A stretch of DNA of 64,000 nt, from contig NZ_CP048113.1 in NCBI RefSeq assembly GCF_010093065.1, forward strand, positions 2,666,001 to 2,730,000, given 5' to 3'. The DNA is from Chitinophaga agri. Its GTDB lineage: Bacteria > Bacteroidota > Bacteroidia > Chitinophagales > Chitinophagaceae. Shown piece by piece: positions 34,705 to 42,933 of this stretch (positions are counted from its first letter, which is position 1; each line of letters begins with the position of its first letter). Below the pieces are notes generated by a model. It worked only from the letters and a program-made list of their open reading frames with translations, made no database searches and was not told where the DNA came from. Position numbers and translations under genes: made by a program.

Positions 34705-35828
34705 CAGTTAAAAGCAAGTATACCCCTGCTATGCATTTTCATACCCGAGGCAAAAAAGCCGCCACATTTCTCCTGCATCACACATCTGCTGCATTCCTCA
34801 TGATAGACGTTCTTCCAGTCGGAGATAGATCTTCTGGTATACTCCCACAACTCACCAGGTGTGACACATAACTGTGCATTGTAAACAGATACATTCATCC
34901 CCATGTCAGCCAGATAAAGTACGGCTGCTGACAATTCCTGCTGATAGTCCTCGGGATCGATCCACAATTTCCGGATATTATGAGGCGTATACCCCTGGTG
35001 TTCCAGTCCCATAAAGGCGACATGCTCCGCAAATGGAAGATTCTTATAAATGAATTTTGCCAGCTTGACCAGTCGCGGAATAGTTTGCTGATGCAGCACT
35101 ATTCTCAGCTCCACCCTTACATTTTTCTTCGCGAGGTTATACAGTCCCCTGACTGTTTGATGAAAGGCATCTTTTGCCTGTACAATGTAGTCATGCTGCG
35201 CAGGATAATCTGAGTAAACCGGTATCCCAAACATAAGCCGGGAATAGTTCATCTCTCCCATCCGGTCAGCCATGCCCTGCCAGGCAAATGATCGTCCGTT
35301 AGTAAGGCAGTGTACTTCTGTATCCGGCAGCTCCTGCTGGATCTGTGTCAGTAATTTAAAGAACCGGTCGCCCAGTAAGGTAGGCTCTCCTCCAGTGATA
35401 CCCAGTTCCTGACAATCCTTCGGAATAAGCGGGATAGTCTGGCTATGCAGCTGATAGAGATAATCTGTGTCATCCCTGTCCCTCGGAGGTTGAGAACACA
35501 TCAGGCAATTACTGTTACATCTTTCTGTAAACAGCAAAAAGTTATGTGCAGAGTTCACCCTATAGGCGGTGTTCACCACACCATCGGAATGCGCCACAAC
35601 AATATCCCCTTCATGCAGATGACTGGTATCCGCAATGGAAAAGACACCGGGAGAGGAATCAGCATACAGGGGAGGCAGCCCGGACAGCACTGCTTTATAC
35701 CTCCTCATCGTCTCATGACTGTACGCATCACTGATCAGTATTTCCGCGTTGCCGGTGGCGGAGAAAGTCACCCGTCCGACTACAGGACGGTCTATACCAT
35801 GTGGAATACCTTTTGTTTTCAGTAACAT
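34704..35828 (-). CDS. hxsC: His-Xaa-Ser system radical SAM maturase HxsC
   Basis: A 374-residue radical SAM enzyme, last gene of the hxs operon. The cluster motif is CNSNCLMC (Cys104, Cys108, Cys111; the CX3CX2C that binds the SAM-cleaving 4Fe-4S cluster). ITGGEPTL is the glycine-rich SAM loop. Near the C-terminus CSRCVMQEKC (Cys346, Cys349, Cys355) is a candidate auxiliary cluster site. The N-terminal 95 residues are specific to the family. With HxsB it is predicted to modify the HxS repeats of HxsA. It starts within the hxsB stop (TGATG overlap), so translation is coupled. The exact reaction is unknown. Confidence 0.88.
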   Translation of the reverse strand: MLLKTKGIPHGIDRPVVGRVTFSATGNAEILISDAYSHETMRRYKAVLSGLPPLYADSSPGVFSIADTSHLHEGDIVVAHSDGVVNTAYRVNSAHNFLLFTERCNSNCLMCSQPPRDRDDTDYLYQLHSQTIPLIPKDCQELGITGGEPTLLGDRFFKLLTQIQQELPDTEVHCLTNGRSFAWQGMADRMGEMNYSRLMFGIPVYSDYPAQHDYIVQAKDAFHQTVRGLYNLAKKNVRVELRIVLHQQTIPRLVKLAKFIYKNLPFAEHVAFMGLEHQGYTPHNIRKLWIDPEDYQQELSAAVLYLADMGMNVSVYNAQLCVTPGELWEYTRRSISDWKNVYHEECSRCVMQEKCGGFFASGMKMHSRGILAFN

Positions 35829-37330
35829 CAGCTTTTACCTGTTATCCAGCTTCTAAATACTTTTTCAATCCTTTTATCCTGTTCCATCAAGGTGATGAGA
35901 TGTTCGATGATCTGCATATTCCGCTGACAGAATGAATTGTCCGGCCTGTAGCCGTACATATCGCCCTGTGTGGCATAGTTGAAGACAGGATCTGCCCCGC
36001 AATAGCCCTGAAAGGCGCATGCTGAACATCCCGGGAGGGACTCGTTCACCATGACATCTGTCAGTGCCTGTGTTTTCTCTCCGTAAAAGACCTCCCTGTA
36101 AGAAGTCTCTCCCAATATGCCCAGTCTGAAAGTAAAGTCTTTCATTTCGGCCAGCATCCTGGATTCGTCAGATGCATATATTGCACCGTCATAGTTGAAT
36201 ACGATCACGCTGTTGATTAACCCGGCGGGCGATTGCAGATCAACATATCCCACAGGGAATGGCGTTAGTAGTTTCTTCAGTATGATCGCAGCATAATCTT
36301 CCCGGATAAAGTATCCGTTCAGATTATGTTCAATAATTTTATCCAACGCTGTTTTATAAAACTCCAGGAAGCGGCCTGTCTCATACCTGTTCCGGTTAGC
36401 ACTCATTGTGGCAAAGCCATAGGGGCTTATCGGACGAAGAAAGATATTACGGAATCCCAAAGCCACATATTCGTCTACGATCTCCACAGGATAGTCGAGG
36501 GAGCGTCTTGTATTGGTGGTCAGTGCCGATACGTTATCTTCTCCCAACACTTCCCTGCATCTGCGGATACCATCAACGGCCAGCTGATAACTACTGGCAT
36601 TGGGCTTATGCCTGTTCTTATCATGAATGAAAGCGGGACCATCCAGGGACGTTGAGATCAGTATACTGTTTTCCTTACAATAGGCCAGCATCTCATCTGT
36701 GAGCGGTGCCAGGTTGGTACAGATCACATAGGTCAGCTGCTTCCCATGCTTTACCGCAGCTAGTTTGGCTTTTTCAACAGCATATACAATATTATCGAAT
36801 GCCAGCAGCGCTTCCCCACCCTGAAACTCCATTGTCAGATTCCGGCCTGGAGACTGCATCATCATGTCTATCCCTGCATCAATATGAGCGCGGCTCATGT
36901 CATATTTATTCCTGTCACTGGTTACCCGCGATACCTGGCAATAATGACAGGTATGTTCACATCTCAGACTGATAACAAAAATATGCAGTGAGGTAAAATG
37001 GTCGAGAAAGGATTTCTTAGTCCTGTAGCGGGTAGCGATCACTTCCAGCAGATCAGGGACCGGCTGTTCAGTAATAAAGAACCCGGCAACGAGATCTTCA
37101 TACAGTACCTTATCTTCCGGCTGCGTGCTGTCTATTCTCCGTTCAATAATGCGTGCACATGTGCCGGCAGGCAGCACCATGTAATCGCCGATCTCATTGA
37201 CAAGGATCTCTCTTTCATCCGGCAGCCGGTGAAAGCGGAATGGTAATAATGTATAGCCGGTATCAGCAGTATAGTGATGGCTGTCTTTGAATTTTCGGGT
37301 CTGCCGTTCCTGCAGGAACACTGTTTCCAT
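35828..37330 (-). CDS. hxsB: His-Xaa-Ser system radical SAM maturase HxsB
   Basis: A 500-residue radical SAM enzyme. CEHTCHYC at Cys124, Cys128 and Cys131 is the CX3CX2C cluster motif. MEFQGGEALLAF is the SAM-binding segment. A SPASM-like C-terminal region has Cys435, Cys438, Cys444 and Cys468 (CSACAFQGYC, then SFC), as in peptide-modifying enzymes. The N-terminal 110 residues may form a peptide-recognition domain. It begins 2 nt after hxsD and overlaps hxsC by 1 nt. The likely substrate is the repeat region of HxsA; the bond formed is unknown. Confidence 0.88.
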   Translation of the reverse strand: METVFLQERQTRKFKDSHHYTADTGYTLLPFRFHRLPDEREILVNEIGDYMVLPAGTCARIIERRIDSTQPEDKVLYEDLVAGFFITEQPVPDLLEVIATRYRTKKSFLDHFTSLHIFVISLRCEHTCHYCQVSRVTSDRNKYDMSRAHIDAGIDMMMQSPGRNLTMEFQGGEALLAFDNIVYAVEKAKLAAVKHGKQLTYVICTNLAPLTDEMLAYCKENSILISTSLDGPAFIHDKNRHKPNASSYQLAVDGIRRCREVLGEDNVSALTTNTRRSLDYPVEIVDEYVALGFRNIFLRPISPYGFATMSANRNRYETGRFLEFYKTALDKIIEHNLNGYFIREDYAAIILKKLLTPFPVGYVDLQSPAGLINSVIVFNYDGAIYASDESRMLAEMKDFTFRLGILGETSYREVFYGEKTQALTDVMVNESLPGCSACAFQGYCGADPVFNYATQGDMYGYRPDNSFCQRNMQIIEHLITLMEQDKRIEKVFRSWITGKS

Positions 37331-37332
37331 AG

Positions 37333-37701
37333 TTAAATACTTTGAGGATCAAATCCAACGGGGTCAGTCACACCTGATGCAGGCAGGTCCTCCTGGTCAT
37401 AATATGCAAATGCTTTAGCGATCAGTAGTTCTCTGATCGTCTTTGTTTCGTCCGACACGATCTGCCGTAATTTAAAATCCACGAGATCTCTCCTCAGCCT
37501 GGAGATGACGTAGTCCCAGTCTGTAGTAGCGGACGCCTCTTTCGGGGCTATCGTACACTTTAACTGAACCGTGCTGACTTTCGTTATTTCCACCTCGTAG
37601 TTATTAGTATACCAATAGAGGCATTTAAACAATACGGGTTCAGGATATACCTCCAGATCGACAATGGCGGTCAGGCGATTGTCCATTACTTGCAGCTCCA
37701 T
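37333..37701 (-). CDS. hxsD: His-Xaa-Ser system protein HxsD
   Basis: A 122-residue soluble protein between hxsA and hxsB, spaced by 1 and 2 nt. No signal peptide, Cys motif or catalytic site is visible. It has an N-terminal beta-like part (AIVDLEVYPEPVLFKCLYWYTNNYEVEI), then a helix-rich part (WDYVISRLRRDLVDFKLRQIVSDETKTIRELLIAKAFAYYD). In size and position it matches HxsD, an obligatory small partner of these cassettes. A role as peptide-binding or delivery partner for the radical SAM enzymes, similar to RRE-like proteins, is inference. Confidence 0.8.
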   Translation of the reverse strand: MELQVMDNRLTAIVDLEVYPEPVLFKCLYWYTNNYEVEITKVSTVQLKCTIAPKEASATTDWDYVISRLRRDLVDFKLRQIVSDETKTIRELLIAKAFAYYDQEDLPASGVTDPVGFDPQSI

Positions 37702-37702
37702 T

Positions 37703-38425
37703 TTATTTATTTCTTAAAGCGTTGAGTGTTTTTGCATCCACAATTCCATTGGCCACCAGGTTATGCTGCTTCTGGAACCGGATCACGTTCTGCTTCGTCT
37801 GGTTTTTAAACAACCCTGTCACAGGCATATCGCTGCTAAAACGGGCGAGCAGTTGCTGTAGCTGCTTCACATCATTCCCCTGACATCCCCATTTCAATAT
37901 GCGGTCTCCCAGTTGCAGCTCCGCTGTTTCCTGCCCATATTCAACGGTCGCATGATTTGTCATTGCGTCTACTTTAGGCGTATACACCAAAGGACGACGG
38001 GCTGCACCGCTATTTAAAATAGTTGTTTTTCGTGCTGATGATCCGGAACCGGCTGTACTACGAGAGGGCTGGGTATTATAGCTTGCTGAAGAAGAGGAAG
38101 AAGATGAGGATGATGAGTAACTCCCCGAGCTGTAGGAAGAGGAATAATGTGATGAATGCGAGCGGTGTGATGAATGTGACCGGTGCGAGCTATGAGAGCG
38201 GTGCATCAATACAAAACTGTTTTCCGGATTTGATACATTCAGCTTTAACACCAGTTTGGGCTTTAGTACATTCTTATGCATCTCAACGCCTATGTTCTTA
38301 TCACTTTCCATTTCATAGTGATGATTCGCGGTCGCGTTTGTGCTGCTGAGGGTACTGAATGCAGCTGTTATGACAGCGAGGCTTTTTCTGATAAGGGTGT
38401 TGAAACCGAATTTTTCTTTATTCAT
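37703..38425 (-). CDS. hxsA: His-Xaa-Ser repeat protein HxsA (predicted substrate)
   Basis: A 240-residue exported protein. The ATG at 38425 is used because the upstream ATG at 38458 falls inside a -7 box. Residues 11-33 form a signal peptide (LIRKSLAVITAAFSTLSSTNATA). Residues 75-95 are seven contiguous His-Xaa-Ser tripeptides, with Xaa Arg or Ser alternating six times, then Tyr. Residues 94-118 are almost all Ser and Tyr. The C-terminal domain (about 175-240) is PG_binding_1 (GCQGNDVKQLQQLLARF, VTGLFKNQTKQNVIRFQKQH). The protein should hold a modified repeat in the envelope, bound to peptidoglycan. The repeat is the expected target of HxsB and HxsC. It is first in the operon. Confidence 0.88.
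   Translation of the reverse strand: MNKEKFGFNTLIRKSLAVITAAFSTLSSTNATANHHYEMESDKNIGVEMHKNVLKPKLVLKLNVSNPENSFVLMHRSHSSHRSHSSHRSHSSHYSSSYSSGSYSSSSSSSSSSASYNTQPSRSTAGSGSSARKTTILNSGAARRPLVYTPKVDAMTNHATVEYGQETAELQLGDRILKWGCQGNDVKQLQQLLARFSSDMPVTGLFKNQTKQNVIRFQKQHNLVANGIVDAKTLNALRNK
38141..38203 (-). repeat. Tandem His-Xaa-Ser coding repeat
   Basis: Seven contiguous 9-nt codon units in hxsA encode HRS, HSS, HRS, HSS, HRS, HSS and HYS. The DNA of the units is not identical, so the peptide repeat appears to be held by selection rather than by recent duplication. Confidence 0.8.
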
Positions 38426-38455
38426 GGGGGATAATGTTTGCTTCCTGTTGCATGT

Positions 38456-38463
38456 CAAAAGTA
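38456..38463 (-). promoter_or_regulatory. Candidate -7 box of the hxs operon
   Basis: TACTTTTG on the minus strand (38463 to 38456) matches TAnnTTTG and lies 30 nt before the hxsA ATG at 38425. No exact -33 TTTG was found. Confidence 0.4.
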
Positions 38464-38543
38464 AATGACCGGCGTAAACGAAAAAACAGGAAAAATCCCC
38501 TTATTTGATCCATCGGTTTTCAGATCACTGCACATAAAAGAAA

Positions 38544-38569
38544 AGCCGGCAATAAATACATTGCCGGCT
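38544..38569 (-). terminator. Hairpin after the SDR gene
   Basis: A 10-bp stem (38544-38553 with 38560-38569, core AGCCGGCAA) and 6-nt loop, with A/T-rich flanks giving TTTTCTTTT on the minus strand. It lies after the SDR stop and before the hxs promoter. Confidence 0.8.
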
Positions 38570-38591
38570 AGAAAACGCTCTGCTACCATGA

Positions 38592-39329
38592 TTACCAGGA
38601 ACTTACCCGATCGGCAGCAGCGATATCCTTACTGAAAAACATTCCTGTAGGACCATCTGCTTCCATCACAGCGTAATCAGCTACAAAAGCGGCAGCATCT
38701 GCAACGCTACCAGTTCCTGTATGGTGATTGAAGTCCGTTGCTGTATGACCAGGATCGACTACATTCACTTTAAAACCTTTATCCTTCAACTCATAGGCCA
38801 GTGCAATCGTATAGGCATTCAGCGCACTTTTAGATGGGCCATAACCCGCTATCTTATAGCTATAATAGACCCAGGATGGATCGTTGTGTAAGGTCAATGA
38901 TGCGAGGCCTGAAGTGACATTCACGATCACTGGCTGTTTGCTGTCGTACATTAATTCCAGGAAGGTCTGTGTGACAGTGATCACTCCAAAGAAATTGGTG
39001 TCAAATACCTTACGCAGATTCTCCACAGGTGAGGCAACAGCCGTTTGTGGAAACTCACCTAAGATACCGGCGTTGTTAATGAGGATATCAAGGGTTCCGG
39101 CGTCTTTAGCAATAAATGCTTTGGCCTGCATAACCGATGCCGGGTCAGTTACATCCAGCTGAACAGGAATGATCTGTTTAGTACCATCTTCGTTCAGTCG
39201 TGCAGCGGCTTCTTTACCATTATTGAGATCACGGCTGCCCAGGTAAACACGGTAGCCCTTCTCCGCCAGTAAACGAACTGTTTCATAACCGATACTTTTA
39301 TTTGCTCCTGTAACCAGTACTGTTTTCAT
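38592..39329 (-). CDS. Short-chain dehydrogenase/reductase
   Basis: A 245-residue classical SDR from the ATG at 39329, whose product starts directly with MKTVLVTGANKSIGYE; the longer upstream frame adds unlikely residues. TGANKSIG is the cofactor loop, DILINNAG the structural motif, NVTSG the catalytic Ser region and YGPSK holds the catalytic Tyr and Lys. Relatives include carbonyl reductase-like SDRs. It is a single gene with two palindromes upstream (39417-39451) that could bind a repressor. The substrate is unknown. Confidence 0.85.
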   Translation of the reverse strand: MKTVLVTGANKSIGYETVRLLAEKGYRVYLGSRDLNNGKEAAARLNEDGTKQIIPVQLDVTDPASVMQAKAFIAKDAGTLDILINNAGILGEFPQTAVASPVENLRKVFDTNFFGVITVTQTFLELMYDSKQPVIVNVTSGLASLTLHNDPSWVYYSYKIAGYGPSKSALNAYTIALAYELKDKGFKVNVVDPGHTATDFNHHTGTGSVADAAAFVADYAVMEADGPTGMFFSKDIAAADRVSSW

Positions 39330-39416
39330 GTGCTGTAAATTTTGTGCGTTAAAAACATGTGTCTGAAACAATGCTTTCATTTCTTTCACATCTGTTTCGA
39401 TGCACCAAAGGTCCAC

Positions 39417-39451
39417 ATCCGGCACCGGATAACATTTGCCATTTGGCAAAT
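39417..39451. promoter_or_regulatory. Two adjacent palindromes, candidate operators
   Basis: ATCCGG-CA-CCGGAT (39417-39430) and ATTTGCCA-TT-TGGCAAAT (39434-39451) are both perfect palindromes with 2-nt centres, 3 nt apart. They lie about 90-120 nt before the SDR start and are candidate repressor sites. Confidence 0.45.
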
Positions 39452-39681
39452 AGCAGCACAGTTATTTTTGTTATCAGTCTTCCCTTACTCCCACTTTAAA
39501 GCGTATAACCCGCTTGTAATCAAACAGAATATCAATATGGACCAGTCCCTGATCAGTGGCCGCGCAGTCAAAGTTATCGTCCGGTTTAAAGCGGATAGTA
39601 GCCGGAGAAGTACAACAGTTTCGGCCCAGAAACGGTGAATATTGCAGAAGAAAGAAAGTGGCTACACATCACAGTTTAATG

Positions 39682-39752
39682 ATAGTTTGATAGAATAAGC
39701 CAGGCGCTCCGGACTAAGTGTCCGGAGCGCCTGGCTTATTCTATCAAACTAT
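39682..39752. terminator. Very long hairpin, 33-bp perfect stem
   Basis: Arms 39682-39714 and 39720-39752 are perfectly complementary with a 5-nt loop TAAGT. It lies 20 nt after the stop of the alpha/beta hydrolase gene on the minus strand, so it may terminate it, though it is much longer than a usual terminator. Confidence 0.75.
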
Positions 39753-39772
39753 TTATTCCCAGTAGATCACTG

Positions 39773-40855
39773 CTAATTACTCTTTAGCCATTTCACCATC
39801 ATGTCCAGTACTTCTGGTGCAAATTCCTCCTTCAGCTCATATACCTCACTATTCGTACATGTGTTGCAATGCTGGAACAGGTGATTTAGTCCCGGTGCAG
39901 TAATGGTCTTTACATGCTGATTGCCGGATGTATGTTTACGAATGTAATCAAAACTGGTAGCCGCATCTACCATGATATCCTTGTCTCCGTTGATAGCCAG
40001 AAAAGGTACGCGTACCTTCTCCAGGAACGGAGCAGGATCAAAACGGATATGGTAGCGGTACCATGGACCGGTGGCATTCATGACATATGACTCCATCGGG
40101 AAAAAGAACCGTCCTTTATCGTTAGGGTCCTGGGGATGAGTGGCCATATAGATACTGTCCTGCGTCTGCCATATTCTGAATGCTGAACGCATATGCGCCT
40201 CCAGATCCGGAGACTGGGCGTAGGTATATACCGTATCAAACATGAAGGCGTTTATACTGTTGAACCGGTATTTCTTCTGATCAGAAATAGGGGCCGTATT
40301 AACGATCAGTTCATTCTGTCTTTTCACTGCCTGCAGACCGGGAGTAGCCAGTCCGGCAAGGGTGATAATGTATGCCACATCATGGCTTTCCGCGGCAGCG
40401 ATATAGGCCGCAGCACCACCTTCGCTATGACCGATCAATCCGACCTTTTTGCTGTTGATGCCTTTCTGTTTCATCAACCAGTGCAGACTGGTCAATGCAT
40501 CTTTTGCAAAGTCAGCGGTGGTGGCAGTTTCATACTGACCAGTCGTCTCTCCTACACCACGGTCATCCACCCGGAGTACAGCAATCCCGTTCCTCGTCAG
40601 GTTGTCGGCAATAGTGAGGAACATCTTATGTCCGGCCATCGTTCCGTCCCGGTCCTGTTTCCCCGTACCGGAGAGTAACACGACTGCCGGGCAATTCTTT
40701 TTAACAGCCGGTAATGTGAGCGTACCACCAAAACGGATACTGCTGTCTGCATTATAGTACTGCACATGCACAGACTTATAAGGCGTATCGACAGCACTGC
40801 TGGCAGGCTGGAAGTACGCAGGTAAAGTGACCAGTAAACTATATAGAAAGTTCAT
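39773..40855 (-). CDS. Exported alpha/beta hydrolase (dienelactone/peptidase-like)
   Basis: A 360-residue enzyme with a signal peptide (NFLYSLLVTLPAYFQPASSA). LSGTGKQDRDG is the oxyanion region, LRVDDRGVGETTG the loop typical of family S9/BAAT-like hydrolases, and GHSEGGAAAYIAAAES near residue 147 is the nucleophile elbow with catalytic Ser. The Asp of INGDKDIMVDA and the His of GLNHLFQHC are the likely acid and base. Acyl-ester or peptide hydrolysis in the periplasm is inferred. It lies after the SusCD-TlpA group on the same strand, but a hairpin (40872-40894) separates them. Confidence 0.8.
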   Translation of the reverse strand: MNFLYSLLVTLPAYFQPASSAVDTPYKSVHVQYYNADSSIRFGGTLTLPAVKKNCPAVVLLSGTGKQDRDGTMAGHKMFLTIADNLTRNGIAVLRVDDRGVGETTGQYETATTADFAKDALTSLHWLMKQKGINSKKVGLIGHSEGGAAAYIAAAESHDVAYIITLAGLATPGLQAVKRQNELIVNTAPISDQKKYRFNSINAFMFDTVYTYAQSPDLEAHMRSAFRIWQTQDSIYMATHPQDPNDKGRFFFPMESYVMNATGPWYRYHIRFDPAPFLEKVRVPFLAINGDKDIMVDAATSFDYIRKHTSGNQHVKTITAPGLNHLFQHCNTCTNSEVYELKEEFAPEVLDMMVKWLKSN

Positions 40856-40871
40856 ATGTGCTAAAATTACA

Positions 40872-40894
40872 GGAGAGCAGATGAACTGCTCTCC
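40872..40894 (-). terminator. Terminator hairpin
   Basis: GGAGAGCAG (40872-40880) pairs perfectly with CTGCTCTCC (40886-40894). It is followed by T-rich sequence on the minus strand. It likely ends the TlpA transcript before the hydrolase gene. Confidence 0.65.
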
Positions 40895-40923
40895 ATTATT
40901 TCTTTACTTTGTTTTATCAACCA

Positions 40924-42900
40924 TTATTTCATCTCCCGTGCGAGAGACACCATCGTGCTGATCTCATCGGCCAGCGCGCTTGGGCTACCATAGTAACCCA
41001 CCTGTGCAAAACGGATATTACCGTTGGCATCGATCACCACTTTGAAAGGTATACCTGACGTCTGGATGGCTTTTGCATACCCTGCGTAAGCTTCTTCTCC
41101 GTTATCAAATAACACCTTAAATGGAAATTTCTTTTCTTTGATGAATGCTTTCACCTTTTCTTTATACTGTGGATCTCTTTCCTGTGTATCTACGAAGTAG
41201 AACGCTACGGAAGGATCATTTTTGAAACGCTCCTGCGCCATCTGCATGCCTGGCATTGCTGCTTTACACGGGCCACACCAGGTCGCCCAGAAGTCCAGTA
41301 TCACCACTTTGCCTTTCAGGGACTCCAGTGATACTTCACTACCATCCATCTGCTGCAATTTAAAAGGTATAGCAGGCTGATTGATCATCCCTTCCCTGAT
41401 ATGTTCTTTCATCAGCTCCATGGTGTGTGCGTCTTTCATAGAAGCGATCCATCCATCAAACCCATCGGCATTCTTATGTGTAGCAAGGTATTCTTTCTTC
41501 AGCAGTTCGAATATTCTGCCGGAAGCCTGGTTCACACGTACGCTGTTATGCAGCAGGTTCGATAATTCCTTTTTCTTACCGGCTTTCAGGAACAGTTCTG
41601 CCTGTAATTCGTTCAGCTTCGCTATGCTATACTGAAAACGTTCCTGCGACTGAGCAGCCAGTTCCATCGCTGCGTTATCCATGCCTATTGCATGGAGAAT
41701 CTCCGCGTGGATAATATAATCTCTGGCAAACATTCTGTCACATTCTTCTACCCATTCTTCCGGAGAGAAATACCAGGACGATGCAGGACGATGTGATTTG
41801 AAGTAATTCACCTGTTCCATGATCTTTGCGGCCGCCGGATATACTTCTTTCGCCGACTTTGTCTTCCAGTCATCGTAAGGTATTTCTATCAGTTTATAGT
41901 AAGCAAGTGCCAACGCGCTCAATGGAGCCGTAGTCGCATATTTTGGCAACAAGGTAGAGTCATTGGTAGCGATATAGTTGGCAAATATATTCCTGTACAC
42001 ACGATCATAATTGATATCCGCCAGTTTATCCAGGGCATAGTCCTGTGGATAATCCTTTACAAACTGCTCATGCAGGGCGAGGCTCTTTTTCTGATCTCTT
42101 TCACGGGATAGTGCCTGATATGCCTCTTTCTTGTTCACGATGCCTTTAGGATAACGCTGGCGCATCACATTACGTAATGAATCAGCCTGTCCTTTGTTCT
42201 TCATGTATTGCTCTGCGATGATAGACAGCTGATACAATTCCATTTCCGTGTGATTGGGTACATGCAGCAGGTAGTCAGCAGCACGCTGTACACGCGGCAG
42301 CGATTCTGTTGCGCCACCTTCCGGCATCTCCATATTGCTATACGCTTTTATAAAAGCATAGGCAAGCGGACGGGCCGCCCCCTGCTGGTAACTTATTTCC
42401 TGGTTCAGCCAGAAATAAAACGCGGTATCGCCTATCTGGAAATCCTTGTAATAGCCCGGAACCCCCATATCATATTTAGTGGCACGGAGCATCCCCCAAC
42501 CGGCATAAGCACCTTTATACTGCATACCCGGCTTCGCATTCATGATCACATAGCCAGTATCATGATAGTTATCCGTTACTTCACCTGCCCTGAATTTGAA
42601 GGCGATCATACCAACGGTAGAATCTGTCACGACATCTGCTTCATATACATTGTTAGCTGATTTCTTCAACGGCAGATCTTTCGCTGACCATTGATACAGC
42701 GTATCAAAATAGTATGCGACTGCCTTAACCGGTTTACCTGTTTTCAGCATCGCACTGTCCGGGCGATAGGTCAGATGCACTTTATCTCCCACACCCGGGC
42801 GTTCAGGTGAGTAGGCCAATCTCTCTTTGTGTGTTTGTGCAGTTGCATTGAACGCGGCGGACAAAGCCAGCAGCACAAAAATGTTTCCGGATAATTTCAT
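40924..42900 (-). CDS. TlpA-family thioredoxin-like protein
   Basis: A 658-residue exported protein (signal peptide ending at NATAQ). The first 200 residues resemble the DUF4369-like or beta-sandwich domains that precede TlpA in Bacteroidota. The middle is helical and repeat-like (about 230-480), with short TPR-like runs. The last 150 residues form a thioredoxin-fold TlpA domain: LKGKVVILDFWATWCGPCK, with the redox pair Cys542 and Cys545. It should reduce or exchange disulphides in the periplasm. It starts 33 nt after the SusD gene, so it belongs to the SusCD operon, and its role with a TonB transporter is unproven. Confidence 0.82.
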   Translation of the reverse strand: MKLSGNIFVLLALSAAFNATAQTHKERLAYSPERPGVGDKVHLTYRPDSAMLKTGKPVKAVAYYFDTLYQWSAKDLPLKKSANNVYEADVVTDSTVGMIAFKFRAGEVTDNYHDTGYVIMNAKPGMQYKGAYAGWGMLRATKYDMGVPGYYKDFQIGDTAFYFWLNQEISYQQGAARPLAYAFIKAYSNMEMPEGGATESLPRVQRAADYLLHVPNHTEMELYQLSIIAEQYMKNKGQADSLRNVMRQRYPKGIVNKKEAYQALSRERDQKKSLALHEQFVKDYPQDYALDKLADINYDRVYRNIFANYIATNDSTLLPKYATTAPLSALALAYYKLIEIPYDDWKTKSAKEVYPAAAKIMEQVNYFKSHRPASSWYFSPEEWVEECDRMFARDYIIHAEILHAIGMDNAAMELAAQSQERFQYSIAKLNELQAELFLKAGKKKELSNLLHNSVRVNQASGRIFELLKKEYLATHKNADGFDGWIASMKDAHTMELMKEHIREGMINQPAIPFKLQQMDGSEVSLESLKGKVVILDFWATWCGPCKAAMPGMQMAQERFKNDPSVAFYFVDTQERDPQYKEKVKAFIKEKKFPFKVLFDNGEEAYAGYAKAIQTSGIPFKVVIDANGNIRFAQVGYYGSPSALADEISTMVSLAREMK

Positions 42901-42933
42901 TGATTTCCTTTTTTATAATTCACTGATCCCTGA

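Larger units (their letters stand above)
39330..39772. other. Intergenic region with palindromes and a minimal ORF
   Basis: This 443-nt gap contains two adjacent palindromes (39417-39451), a 33-codon plus-strand frame of doubtful status (ATG 39537, stop 39638, product starting MDQSLISGRAVK) and a 33-bp perfect hairpin (39682-39752). The 33-codon frame may be a degraded regulator, but nothing in it is recognisable. Confidence 0.5.

Noticed and set aside
38023..38349. A 108-codon plus-strand frame across hxsA
   Set aside because: It is the reverse reading of the HxS and serine-rich region. The low-complexity coding DNA opens frames on the other strand.
39537..39638. A 33-codon frame with product starting MDQSLISGRAVK
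   Set aside because: Too short and without any recognisable motif. It is mentioned only as intergenic content, not called as a gene.
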